Source of the DNA: Vicugna pacos
Taxonomy: Eukaryota > Chordata > Mammalia > Artiodactyla > Camelidae
Assembly: GCF_048564905.1 (NCBI RefSeq)
Contig: NC_132991.1
Location: 49,545,501 to 49,609,500 of the forward strand
DNA: 64,000 nucleotides
Direction of reading: 5' to 3'
Below are positions 11,433 to 22,733 of the stretch, in pieces. Both the position numbers and the translations under genes were made by a program. Each line of letters opens with the position of its first letter. Position 1 is the stretch's first letter. Under the pieces are notes generated by a model. The model was given only the letters and a program-made list of their open reading frames with translations, was not told where the DNA came from and ran no database searches.

Positions 11433-11556
11433 GTTTGTTTTGGGGGGGCGGTAATTAGGTATTTATTTATTTATTTTAATGGAGGTGCTGAGGATCGAAC
11501 CCAGGACCTCGTGCATGCTAACCACACGCTCTACCACTGAGCTATACACTCCCCCT
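11433..11556 (-). mobile_element. Camelid tRNA-Ala-derived SINE, antisense, with target-site duplication
   Basis: The minus strand reads tRNA-like 'AGTGTATAGCTCAGTGGTAG', 'GGTCCTGGGTTCGATCC', then the AATAAATAAATA tail. ATTCAGGAACATTTTT (11417-11432) and ATTCAGGAACGTTTTT (11557-11572) form a 16-bp duplication with one difference. That low divergence fits a camelid-lineage insertion. Confidence 0.9.
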
Positions 11557-11572
11557 ATTCAGGAACGTTTTT

Positions 11573-12429
11573 AACCTAAACCATTTTGTCTGCTTTAGCT
11601 ACTCTTCAGCATACCTCAACTCAGTACAGAAACTGTTTTTTGACAGTAAATTCCTCTAGTTAATGGGACTCGTGCTGCTACTCAGGTCACTTGGTGCCTT
11701 AGTAAGAGTTTACATACACTCAGCATGGATTTATGAATCATTCATTATTCAGGGTCACAAAGCAGAGACAAAAATCTTTGATGTTTCCTGTTATTGCCAA
11801 AAAGTCCACTCTCTGCTGATAATCAGTAGCTATTAGAAGTCATGGGAACCATATTTCCTAATATTATTTTCTCTGTTAACATATGTATTATGGTAGTACC
11901 ACGCTTCCTTTCAAAACAAGTTAGCATGGGCCAGGAAGCAAATGATGAGTGAAAAAGTGGCTGACAATTCTTATAAAATTAGCACTGGTAAAATTGTCAA
12001 GTGATGGTATCAAAATGGTCTTGTCAGGGATGTCCGTGGCTTGTTGCTCCCATCAAAATAAAATATCCTGTGATCTCATTATATTAAATATGTTGTACAG
12101 CTTTCGTGCCCATGGGTTTAAAAAAAAAACAAACCTGTACTGGTAACAATCCTTTTAGAAATACGGACTTTCAAGGATGTACTCTTTTAGCCATTTGATA
12201 ATCTGTTGAAAGCTATCGAGTGTCTCCCTAGAAAAATAAAACACATATATGTACAACACTCTTCATACCATTTCTGGACTTTAAAGAATGTGCTCAACGT
12301 ATTCAGGAGCCCAGGTTAAGAACCCTCTTTAACTGTGTATTGTATGCCATCAGTAATGTACCATACTGTAGAAAACTTGATTTGTTTAGGTTATTCATTT
12401 TGATTTATAGTAAATTAAGGGTAAATCTC
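11573..12429. other. 5' intron, no recognised element
   Basis: AT-rich intronic DNA without exon signals or a named repeat. Confidence 0.4.
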
Positions 12430-12610
12430 AGTGAAAGAATTTGTTGCATGGGCTTTGATGTCAAACAGATTTGAAACCAATTCGAGGACCCTGTTTAATA
12501 AACTTCCTAAGCCCTAATTTCCTCATCTGTGCTCTATGAATAGAGGAGAGTCCCAGAAGATGAGTGGAAAGTGCTTGGCATCCAGACCTGGCACCTGGTA
12601 AGAGCCTGCT
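12430..12610 (+). mobile_element. MIR SINE, sense, diverged
   Basis: The order 'GGCTTTGATGTCAAACAGAT', 'CCTCATCTGTGCTC' and 'AAAGTGCTTGGCATCCAGAC' follows the MIR consensus order (tRNA-derived head, core, 3' end). Divergence is high. Confidence 0.55.
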
Positions 12611-13209
12611 GTTTTTAATTGGTATTTTTTTCCCTGACATGATAGAGGAAGCTAGCAAGGAGGTGGGTGATCTCTTTTTAGGACTCTGACCTCAAATAAT
12701 ATTTTTGATGGACTATTTTTTTACTCACTGATAATTTTTAAAAGACTGTTTATGTTTTCTTAACTATATAATTAGCAGATGTCCAGAGAAGGATTGCTTG
12801 AGGAAAAAGTGTAAGAGGCAGTTTGGTTGTTCAGGTTAAGGAAGTATTCCCTAATCTCTTTATAATTAACAGGTTTTGGAAGTTCTGAGAACAATCCAAT
12901 GCATAAGCCCCAAAACCCAATAAAACCTAAACTAGAAGGAAGGAGCTTTTGATGTTCCTGGAATATAAATTTCCTACCAAGTACAAAACTAAAACTGGAT
13001 TGGAAAGAATATATAATTATTAAATCTAGGGACAGATGTCCCAATTAGAGAATACATCAGTTGAAATTTCAGTTCTCCAATAAAGACATTATCCCATTAT
13101 TATTTCACAGAGATTAGTGTGATATTAGAAAATAGCTGATTTAAGCCGACTTTCAGGGGAAATTCCATATGAGAAGTTAAAATAAGTAAGTAGAATAATA
13201 ATTCTTAAA

Positions 13210-14100
13210 TCACTGAAGAAGATTTAGACTGTTCTTTATCCATTTTTCTGATATTATTTTAATTTATCTCGTTGGTTTGCGAGAAATCTTTCTTTGTTAA
13301 AAATATTAACCCTTTGTCATAGATTTTTTTTTTCTAGTTTTTTTTTTCTTCATGCGTACTGGTTTTGTTGCCATGATTAGTAAGCTATTCCTCCTCCCAA
13401 GGTGATAAATATTTACCTAAAATATTTTCTACTGATTTTATGGCTGTCATTTTACATTTAAAACTTAAGCCACTTGAAATATATTGTGATCTAAAATATG
13501 AGACAAGGTATTCAGCTTTTCTATTTTATTTTTTTGAAGTTGTTGTTACATAATCCTTTTGTTGAGTAATTTTCTTACTGATATAAACATCTATTTGGGT
13601 TTTTTTTAAATTAAAATTTTATTTCAAATTTGTAAAATATATTTAAATTTTTAAAGCTGCTCCTTATTTTTAATAGTAGTTTTATAGTCACAACAAAATT
13701 GAGCAGAAAGTACAGAGCACGCCCACATCCTCCCCTGCCCCCACACATGCATAGCCTCTCCCACTGTCAACATCCCACACCAGGATAGTATGATGGAAGA
13801 GCCTACATCGACAGGTCATTATCACCCAAAGTCTAGTTTATGTTAGGGTTCACTCTTGGTGTTTTATATTCTGTGGGTTTTGGCAGATGTATGACGTGTG
13901 TCCACCATACAGAATAGTTTCATTGCCCTAAAATTCCTCTGTGCTCCACCTAGTCATCTCCTCTCCACCCCCAACCCCAGGCAGCCACTTATCTTTTTTC
14001 TGTCTCCAGAGTTCCAAATTTTCCAAAATGTCACATAGTTGGAATTATACAGTATGTAGCCTTTTCAAATTGGATTCTTTTACTTAAAAATTAAGTTGTA
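13210..14100 (-). mobile_element. Ancient L1M fragments, antisense (ORF2 then 3' UTR)
   Basis: 13210-13600 resembles reversed L1 ORF2 text, and 13660-14090 is a well-preserved reversed L1M 3' UTR: 'AAATTGAGCAGAAAGTACAG', 'CATTATCACCCAAAGTCTAG', 'TTATACAGTATGTAGCC'. The two parts may be one element or adjacent fragments. Old, mammal-wide. Confidence 0.65.
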
Positions 14101-14546
14101 TGTATACTTTGTAACCAGCTACTTTACTGACATTTCTTTTTCTGGTTGATTTTCATTTGATTCTTATGTGAATTTCAGATGGACAATTTTATTATTCATT
14201 AGTTAGCACTCTCAGAACACAGTGCAGTAGGGTGATAACCAGTATCATTATTCTGTTGCTGATGTTAATGGAAATGGTAATAATCTTTCACCATTAAGCC
14301 TGATGCTGGATTGATTTGTGTGTATGTGTGTGTACAGAATAGCACAACCACATAAAGGCAGGTATTCCATAATTCATAGATATTGTTAGGAATTCATAAA
14401 TATTTGGGAATAGATATATTTATATGGCGTACTTTTAAGTCAGGATGATTGTAGAATATTCTGACTTGACTTCAGTTTTAGTAACTTTTAAAGATTGCAA
14501 CAGTTATCTCATTATTTAGTATCTTCTCTTCCTTGGCTATACACTT

Positions 14547-14588
14547 TTTATAACCTTATTTCTGTATTTTATAACCTTATTTCTGTAT
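14547..14588. repeat. Perfect 21-bp tandem duplication
   Basis: Two adjacent identical units of TTTATAACCTTATTTCTGTA plus T (14547-14567 and 14568-14588). Being perfect, it is likely a recent slippage or duplication event and could vary in copy number between individuals. Confidence 0.9.
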
Positions 14589-14639
14589 TTATGGTTCCTG
14601 TTTTTTTTTTACATTAAAAAAAGTTTAAGTAAATAAAAA

Positions 14640-15135
14640 AATAAACTAAAATAATTAGGTTGATAAATCCAAGTGTGCTTATAGTTACTTTCTCTATAAT
14701 GTATCTTTACTAATTTATAAATTATAAATGTTAATGTGTTTGTTTTTATTCTTTAATGTTTAATAATGGAAGTGATTAAGACCATGAATATTCCTTTCAT
14801 TATAGCTTTAGCTATGTTCCATGATTCTGAATGTGTAATATTTTCATGGCATTATTTTAAATGTTCTGCGATTGCATTTATCTTTAGTCTTTCACCCTTG
14901 AGTTAATTGGAGAATCCACCCTATCACTCAGAGAGAAAGAGTGGAGGCAGGGAGAGGGACAGGAATGAGTGCTTTTGGTGTCTACTTTGTCTATTTTCAA
15001 AGATTCTACAGTATCAGTTTGATTTTTTTTTCCTTCAACCCAAGACATAGTTAGAAAAGTATATTTTAAAATTTTTCTAGGATTAACCCCTACTTGCTTC
15101 CACTTTTTCATTAATATTTAATTTATTGAATTGCT
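14640..15135 (-). mobile_element. Possible ancient L1/HAL1 fragment, antisense
   Basis: The long AT-rich text with 'TTCATTATAGCTTTAGCTAT' and 'TTTTTCATTAATATTTAATT' has the feel of a reversed L1 ORF2 segment from an old subfamily. I would not defend exact ends or family. The frames on the minus strand at 14884-15382 are not host genes that I recognise. Confidence 0.35.
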
Positions 15136-15771
15136 TCAGAGAGTGTGACCTAAATTCAGCAGTTTCACTAGGATCTGTCTTATTTTGATTGCTTTTTTTA
15201 ACACTAATTTTGCCTGATAAAAATTTTTTAAATTTACCAGATAAAGATAATTTATTATTGATAAAGATTTCATTTTCCAAGTTGAAGTCTTCCTTATATT
15301 CAGGAATGTTTTTTAATGTTGTTTCTTTTCTTTCTCGGGAATTGTTTTCAGAATCATCAGTATCAGTAAATCTAAGTTCCATTATCTGTTAACTTTTCCT
15401 TGCCCTTTTTTCTGTTTGCAAGATGATTTCTTCAACTTTATGTTTCTAATCTATATATTGACTACATTTTTTCTGCAGAATCATCCTGTCCTTCATTAAT
15501 ATTTTAATTACTGCATTTAAATTATGGTATCATTATTGCTTCCCTAATTTCTTACTTTTACCAGTTTCCATTGCATCTGAGCCTGTCTTATCTCTTGTTC
15601 AGAGATGCCATGTTTCTAGAAAAATGTGCAAATATAAAGCAGTTGTGCTCTGAAGCTACCTCTCTACCTTTCTTTTGCTAAGGATTAACATTCCAAATAA
15701 GTCCTCTATCTCTTGCGCATAATGATTTCTCTCCTATTCGGAGAATAATTTTTCCTAGTGTTTGTTTTTGA

Positions 15772-15850
15772 CAGAGGTACTGGGGATTGAACCCAGGACC
15801 TTGCTCATGCTAAGCGTGTACTCTACTACTGAGCTATACCCACCCTCCTA
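15772..15850 (-). mobile_element. Camelid tRNA-Ala-derived SINE, antisense, partial
   Basis: Minus-strand text GGAGGGTGGGTATAGCTCAG, AGAGTACACGCTTAGCATG and GGGTTCAATCCCCAGTACCT gives the complete tRNA-like head. The tail portion with the AATAAA repeats is missing, so this copy is 3'-shortened. Confidence 0.85.
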
Positions 15851-15922
15851 CAGTGATTTATACACACACATTTTTTTTAAACTCCTTTGTGTAAAATCTA
15901 CTCTTTGTCAAAGATTATTTGT

Positions 15923-16223
15923 ACTTATGTATAAAACAGAGACAGACTCACAGACATAGAATGCATACTTGCCAGGAGGGAGTGGGGAGGGAAGGGTTAA
16001 ACTAGGAGTTCGAGATTTGCAGGTACTGACTGGTATATATAAAATAGATAAACAAGTTTATACTGTATAGCACAGGGAACTATATTCAATATCTTGTAGT
16101 AGCTTACAGTGAAAAAGAATATGAAAACGAATTTATGTATATTCATGTATGACTGAAGCATTATGCTGTACACCAGAAATTGACACAACATTGTAAACTG
16201 ACTATACCTCAATAATAAAAAAA
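15923..16223 (+). mobile_element. 5'-truncated LINE-1 tail, sense, with 13-bp target-site duplication
   Basis: The cetartiodactyl L1 3' UTR ('ATAGATAAACAAGTTTATAC', 'TGTACACCAGAAATTGACAC') ends with 'CTCAATAATAAA' and an A tail. AAAGATTATTTGT occurs at 15910-15922 and 16224-16236. Confidence 0.9.
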
Positions 16224-16236
16224 AAAGATTATTTGT

Positions 16237-18499
16237 GCCAGTTATCCTTGGCTGCCTTTATATTTACTTGATTAGCACTCAAATCATCTAAAAATTCACC
16301 TTGAAGTGTAGGGTGCAATGGAATGTAGGTTTGTCTTGTTCATGTACTTAGTGTAAAGAGCCTTAGGAGTGTGGGGAGGGATTAGAGTCTTGGATGGTCA
16401 CAATTAGAGAACTTGTTTCTGGGTACGTTTTCCTCCATAGTGTCATAAATGACTACTCCAGAAGCCAGCTTGGGGAGAGGAGGCTGTATTGTGGGGGTGC
16501 GTTGGGATGTGTCCATGATGCTCGCCAGAAGACAAGACTAAGGGAAGTAGCAAAGGGCGAGGAAGCTTGGACTTGCTGTGCCAGCAGAACTGTGCCTCCG
16601 TGGCCTCTGAAAGCTGTTAATCTGTGGCCAGCCCTCTCCCTGTGCCTCTTGCTTCCTGCGTCTCCAGTATGGAGGAAACTGGCGGAGCTTCCCAGACTTT
16701 CTTCCTGTAACACCACTTCACTGTCTTGAGGTGGGGGGGTCATATGTTGGTTTCATACATTCTGTTTTGGTTCTGAATGAAGTGATTCCTTAGATTTTAT
16801 GTCATGTAGTGGCCGCTGTTCCCTAGTGTAAATACTAATGGTCTTTTTTTTTTTTTTAATCCTTTTAGTCCTTGCTGTTTAATCATTTTCTAGGAAAATC
16901 TTTATCAGATCTTACACTGTCATGTTTCCTGGAAGTCTCTGGTTTATTTTCTTGAAATAAGTCCTTGATTTTTTTTCTCACCTCTGGGTTAGTGACCTTA
17001 GGAATGAAAAAGATTCCTTACCCTTTCTGTTTAAGGGAAAAAAAAACTTCAATATATAATGACATTGTAATGACTGTAATATATAATGACGACAGGCATT
17101 CGTTGCTCTGGTGATGATCTTGATAGAAAACTAATGTATTCTACCCAGTAGGACAATGACATTTGCATTGATAAGGTCAATTGATAGGAATGTCCTGCCC
17201 CAGGTGGCTTGAGTCCAGGATCATCAATGTGGCTCCTCCTAATTCTCTAAATAGTCATGCAAATACTGGAAAAGACAGACTATCAATAGCCCCAAACACT
17301 AACAAAACTATGGAGGATTGGACCCCAGTTCTGTGGTGGGGAGATCTCAGATGGAGGAGAGTTTACCCAGTCTTGATTATGGCAAACCTCAGCTGCCCTT
17401 GCAGAAAAAGAGACTGCTTGAGAAAGGGCAGAAAAAGCTTTGCTTTTCTTAGTCTGTCTTCACCCTTAGAGATTCCAGTTGGCCCCAAACAGAAAAAGTG
17501 GTAACGGCTCCTCTCTATTGCTCTAGAATCCTAAGTGTAATTCTCTAGAACTCCAGATTAAATCACCAAGTTGAGAAGAGGACTGGAGGAGAAAATTTTG
17601 ATTTTTTTTTTTTTTTGGCAGAGGGTGGGGAGGCTTATATTTCAAGGGAAGACTTGAAAAATGCCATTTTACTCTTGACTTTGTCACTCTGTGTTCTAGC
17701 ATAGTTAGAGAAATTTTAAAGGAGAACAGAAATAGAACTTTAAAGGGGGAATTGTATGTTTCAAATCAATGGCAAATACAAAAGTCAGTTAAAACCATAT
17801 AAATATCAGTATTATAAGGAAAGGCAGGTTATAAAGGAAAAGCCATCAAGCATTAAAGGAAACAACCGAAAAATAGAAAGTGTAAAATAATACGGCAGGG
17901 GCTAGGCCAATTATTAATTAAACAGTAAGTGGAGGGCGTGGAGGGGAAAGCTTCACTAAAATCAGATTTTTTTTAACAACCCAACCTAATCATTACTAGA
18001 GGAACACATAGTACACAATGATATAGGAAGTTATATGTAAACGCATGGACAAGTTTCATTAATTACTTACAAATAGAAAGAAAGCAGATGATACCAAATA
18101 AAGCAAAGCAGTGTTACAATGAACAAAGAGGTCATGTTATAATAGTCAAAAGTGAATATATAATTATGAACTCTTCAGTGATAAATGTCATTGTTTCAAA
18201 ATATACTAAGCATCATCTAATTGTCCCACTAGAAGAATGGTTAAATGTATTGTGGTGTATCTGTGTGGTGGCCTTAGAGTAGTGATTAAGGATGATAATT
18301 CTGAAGTTTTTTGTTCACAGGGAAGGCTGTTAGCAGTATATTGTTGATTGAAGAAAGCGTATTGCAGGTAGTATGGACATTATTCTTCTACTTTGGTTAA
18401 AGTGTAACCAAAATGTTAACCAAATTTATTTCTAGGTGATGAAACTAGAGTCAATTTAAGTAGTTTCATCTGTACTTTTAATCTTTTCCTGTGGTAAAT
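16237..18499. other. 5' intron, mostly unannotated; possible L1M remnants at its right end
   Basis: 16390-16740 is relatively GC-rich and open in both directions (frames of 111 and 96 codons), but the two frames overlap each other and show no domain, so I read them as chance. 17990-18420 has text reminiscent of an old L1 in sense orientation. A T tract of 15 lies near 16843. Confidence 0.4.
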
Positions 18500-18805
18500 A
18501 TAGTATGTTATGTTACTGTGCCTCTCCCTCTGGATTATACTTTCATGCATCATTGACCTCAGTTTGACCATGTGACTTGATTTGGCCAGTAAAATGTGAG
18601 TGAAAGTGACATGTGCCCCTACGAGCAATAGTTCTGCCGTGGCTCTTTTCTTCCTTCACGTGCAAGTTGCTCCTTCCACCTGGAGTGAAGAGGACATAGA
18701 GTAGGGCTGCAGCCGACCTCTAAACGATATGCAAGTGGGTAAGAAATAAACCTTTCTTACAAGCCCTTGAGGTTTTGGAGTTGTGTATTATCACATCACA
18801 ACTTA
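18500..18805 (+). repeat. Old interspersed repeat, LTR-like, family unknown
   Basis: The text 'TTTGGCCAGTAAAATGTGAG', 'CTGGAGTGAAGAGGACATAG' and 'AAGAAATAAACCTTTCTTAC' resembles a repeat present in many mammals that ends near a polyadenylation-like AATAAA. I cannot name it with certainty. It is a fossil with no coding part. Confidence 0.4.
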
Positions 18806-18834
18806 GCCCAGGCTGAGTAGTCCCCAGTTTCAAA

Positions 18835-19302
18835 TGCTTTTCTTTCTTTCTTTCTTTCTTTCTTTTTTTTTAATTGAAGTATAGTCAGTTTACAATGTTG
18901 TGTCAATTTCTGGTGTACAGACAGTGCTTCAGTCATACATGAATATACATATATTCGTTTTCATATTCTTTTTCACCATAAGCTACTACAAGATATCGAA
19001 TATAGTTCCCTGTGCTATACAGTATAAACTTGTTTATCTATTTTATATATACCAGTCAGTATCTGCAAATCTCAAACTCCCAGTTTATCCCTTCCCATCC
19101 CCTTCCCCACTTGGTAACTGTAAGTTTGTTTTCTATGTCTGTGAGTCCGTTTCTGTTTTGTAAATAAGCTCGTCTTTTTTTTTTTTTTTAAGATTCCACA
19201 TATGAGTGTTATCATATGGTATTTTTCTTTCTCTTTCTGGCTTACTTCACTTAGAATCATATTCTCTAGGGCCATGCATGTTGCTACAAATGGCATTCTG
19301 AA
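18835..19302 (-). mobile_element. 5'-truncated LINE-1, antisense, headed by a (TTTC)n tract
   Basis: 18838-18863 is a run of TTTC units followed by T, the decayed A-tail of the L1. Reversed L1 3' UTR and the end of ORF2 follow. On the minus strand MALENMILSEVSQKEKEKYHM is close to the usual ORF2 ending. The element stops at about 19300. Confidence 0.85.
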
Positions 19303-20939
19303 CACACACAGTGTATGATGCAAGTTCTCAAAGTCTTCCCTGCCACCTTTTGCTTTAGTTAGGTCCCTGGGTTATAAATCTGAATTTTATGTCACTCAGT
19401 GTAAATACAAATATTATAGCACTTAGAAAAAATTGTGATCCCACTGATATGAAGGAGGAATGAGACAGGAAAATTAGATGTTAGGCTCTCGTATTGCTGT
19501 TATTTTCAGCTGCAGTATTTTTCTCATTGAGTGTAGGAATTATGTTGGTGTTGACTTTAAAATCTATGGTCTAAAAAAATAGGTTTAGAATTTTGTTTAG
19601 GTGATTTCTGAAAATGTGCTTTGACAGAGATGAAGTTTTTTTTAATGCCACAGCAATTCTTACACTCGGAATTAAAAATAGATGAAACTTACAGAGTTTA
19701 GACTTAGTTTTGTAATGCACCTTGAAATAGAGCAGTGATCAGACATTTGATTGATAATCAGGTTGGAAGGATCTTTAAAGGTCATTTCATTCAACCTTAT
19801 ATTAGGTACTTAAAACTTCTTTATTAATAAAGATTTTTTTAAATAATAGAAAAAACAATAGTAACCTCAGAAACAATTCTTGGAATGAATTAAATTCTCT
19901 CACTCACCTTTTCTTCATTCTTGATATTATTCAAGATAGTCATAATTATACTTCAACAAAAATGCTTCCCTTTCTCCAAAGTTACCCTGAAAATGTCATT
20001 TTAAATTAAAACAAAAACCAAGGTGTTAGCATGGGTGTTGATGAGGAAAATACAGTTGGATGCAGTTAGGAAAAAACAAAAGTACATCAGAGGAAATGTT
20101 GGCCCTTGATGTGGTTTGGATTAAATTTACTTCCAAATGGATAAGAGTTTAATGAGTTTGGTTGTCTCGGCGTGATCCCCTGGGGCACTTGCGCACATCA
20201 CAGAACCTCCATAATTTTAGCTCAAGTATTAGCTTTAAAACATCTTGCACCAGAAAGCAAAGTGCTTCACATCAAGAATTTGAGCAGCATTCTTGCTTTC
20301 TGTTTGTTGGCTCCAGAGCTTGGCTTGGGAAATTGTACTCACACTTATTAGAATGCCTTCGTAAAACAAAAGGATTAGCTAATCATCTAGCAAGTGTCCT
20401 GTTATTACTGCCTTTTGCCAGAACTAAACAAATCCTGGTCTCAAGCCAACAAAAGAGCTCCTCAGTGCTGTACGTTTCTTTTAGCCCAAGCACTAGTTTT
20501 GTTTCAAGAGGAAGGCTTCCAGTGTTGGGGGGTAAGTAGCTTTTATTTTTCCTGTGGTGACGATGAAGTTGAAATCTTACAATTCTATTCACTGAGAAGT
20601 CCAGTTTCCCCGGTTTATAGTAATTTGCCTTTTAATTATTGGGGTTGTTCTTTCCAATATTCTCTGTAACCAGTTGAGCATTAAAATCTTGATAACATTC
20701 AGGGTCACATAATCCGTTAACAAACTGTTGCAGATTTTTAAAATGTAACCATAAGCCTGTGTAAAATTTAACTTACTTGCACTTGCAGAGTGTACATGAT
20801 GTATACATAAATCACTCCCTCAATACATTTGTATCATTGACATAATCTATTAAGCATTTGTCTCCAGCCTAAATTTCTCTGGGCTGCAGACCTGCCTTTG
20901 TCTCCATTTGAATGTGGGTCAGAATTAACACGTCTGAAA
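19303..20939. other. 5' intron, repeat-poor around 20.0-20.7 kb
   Basis: No exon is assigned. Around 20160-20600 I see no repeat and several overlapping short open frames. It includes GGATTAGCTAATCATCTAGC at about 20373, a cluster of homeodomain-like ATTA/TAAT cores. Whether this is a conserved non-coding element needs an alignment. Confidence 0.4.
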
Positions 20940-21560
20940 CCACACTCATGACCTGCTGTCAGTCCTGGATTTCCTTAGGCCAGCCCTCCTCACTGGGAAC
21001 ACCAGAAACCTGAGAATCATCCTCAACCCTGGCTTTTCCTCCTCTGTATCAGGTCACAGCTGATGGGACTAGGTGTTGAGTTTCCTATCAACCGTCTAGT
21101 TCATCGTCTCTTGTTTCGTGATTGGGCCTCCCTCATCTTCTCTACTTCCGCTAACTTGGTTCTCCTCGTGGCTGCCAAAGTAATCTTTTAAACACACAGA
21201 TCCTGTTATACCTCACCTCTTGATGGTCTCTTATGCTTATGATAAAAATCAAAATGCTGAACGTGTTCTACAAGGCCCTGCAGGGATTGACCTCTGCCTT
21301 CCTTTGACCCTCATGTCACCATCTCTGTGTGCTCTGATCACACTGGCCAGCATGCATTCCTTGATCATGCCCAGCTGGACACCCAGACACCTGATTAATG
21401 CCTTCTCATCCTTCAGATCTCACCTCAAACCCACTTGCACAGGGAAACCTCTGACCTCCAGACCCAGTGAGTTTCCCTTGCATCGTGTCCTCCTAATGTC
21501 CCATGCGTCAGCATCCTTTTTTGACTTTTTTCATTAACTGTCTCTCCCTCTGAAGACCAG
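20940..21560 (+). mobile_element. L2 LINE 3' region, sense
   Basis: The order 'CTCTTGATGGTCTCTTATGC', 'TACAAGGCCCTGCAGGGATT', 'GACCTCTGCCTTCCTTTGAC' and 'CTTCAGATCTCACCTC' follows the conserved L2 3' portion. The 105-codon open frame across it is repeat-derived. Confidence 0.65.
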
Positions 21561-22581
21561 GTCTCACTTTTCTTTGGCCTAACGATTGACTTCTCTTCAT
21601 CACGAACAGCCTCCTTTTCTAAATTGTGCTAAAGTACTTAACCCAAGGGTTCTGTGCTGCTTTTAAGGTATTATTATTAAGATGAGGCTGGAACTTGGCC
21701 TTTGACCTTCTTAGAAGAGGATAAAGTTCACTTTAGTTGTCAGTCTTTGGGGTCGCAAATTGTTGTATGAGCTTTTCATCTTACACTTATCATGCTTTCC
21801 TTTCAAAGTTTTTTTCCTAACAACCTGTGTTGCCAATTGAACAATGCTTCTCTCGGGGACAAGTTTTTAGCCCTAGGACTAAAATGAAGACTTTCCTTGT
21901 ATGAATCCAAATGACAAAATGAAGTGGTTCTTGGCTGTGGATAAGTGAAGCAACCCCTAGCATTACCGCAGTCCGGGGACATGCCTGTCAATCTGTAGAT
22001 GCTTGTGAGCCTGTTGGTTGTTGAGAGTCATATGTAGGTGGGCTGTGGTCTTGGAGTACAAATAACTGTGGATATGTGTATTCTTTGATCCTTCCCAAAC
22101 GCTGGATCATATGATTCACAAAATGCATCAACTCTCTTGCCTCTTGTCACTGACTGCTTTGTGTCGGATTTAACCATCACAAGTATGATGTGGCTGAACT
22201 AAACTGATGATAAACGTGAATGGGGCTCTTATTGTATTCCACCGAGCAGGGGAAATTACATTTCAAGGGAAGAAACTGATGTCCTTTGGCATGAGGATCC
22301 AGAACATAATATTGTAATCTGCTCTAAAGCAAAGAGAGTATAAGGGAAGAATATCACGTTAGCATATGGTTTCTTCCCGTTTTCCACGTTGACAGACTTT
22401 TGTTGCATACTAACACTTTTATCCTCTACCTTAAAATCTGGAAGAAGAAATAACATTTTCTAATGTGTCAGGCTTCTTCCTTTCACTAACATTTTAGTAC
22501 TGGTTCCTAAATATAATGATTTTTTTAATTCATTTTAAAATTATTTACATGGGGTTTTTTGTTTGTTCATTTTGTTTTTAG
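21561..22581. other. End of the 5' intron before the start-codon exon
   Basis: No repeat or exon recognised. The final 60 bases become T-rich and form the polypyrimidine tract of the exon that starts at 22582 or 22622. Confidence 0.5.
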
Positions 22582-22733
22582 GTGTTTTGGATATCCTCAA
22601 TATTTGCCCCCTGTTTTCTAGCCAAAACCTGATTCATGAAATGGACTAAAGCTATCATCTGCTTCTTTGTCTGTGAATTTGAGACACGATTGGAATGGTC
22701 GTAAGTGCATACAACTAGATTCTCACTGCAGCT
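22582..22733 (+). other. OSBPL6: 5' untranslated part of the OSBPL6 start-codon exon
   Basis: Two acceptor sites precede the coding start. One is TTTTGTTTTTAG ending at 22581, the other is CCTGTTTTCTAG ending at 22621. Either gives a leader exon, and they differ by 40 nt. An upstream ORF (22636-22704) and a consensus donor-like GTAAGT at 22701 lie inside. An in-frame TAG at 22716-22718 precedes the main ATG, which supports the chosen start. Which acceptor is used cannot be told without transcripts. Confidence 0.65.
22636..22704 (+). promoter_or_regulatory. Upstream ORF of 22 codons in the OSBPL6 leader
   Basis: ATG at 22636 opens a frame MKWTKAIICFFVCEFETRLE-type of 22 residues and stops at TAA 22702-22704, 29 nt before the main start. 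It lies in the leader whichever acceptor is used. Upstream ORFs of this kind usually lower or regulate translation of the main frame. That effect is inferred here, not shown. Confidence 0.5.

Noticed and set aside
16394-16743. Two opposing open frames of 111 and 96 codons in a GC-richer patch
   Set aside because: Frames on both strands over the same bases, no domain, no splice sites or conservation evidence available. A chance product of base composition.
20162-20669. Overlapping frames of 125, 91 and 69 codons suggesting a small gene
   Set aside because: They overlap in different frames and strands, lack a domain and lack an obvious exon structure.
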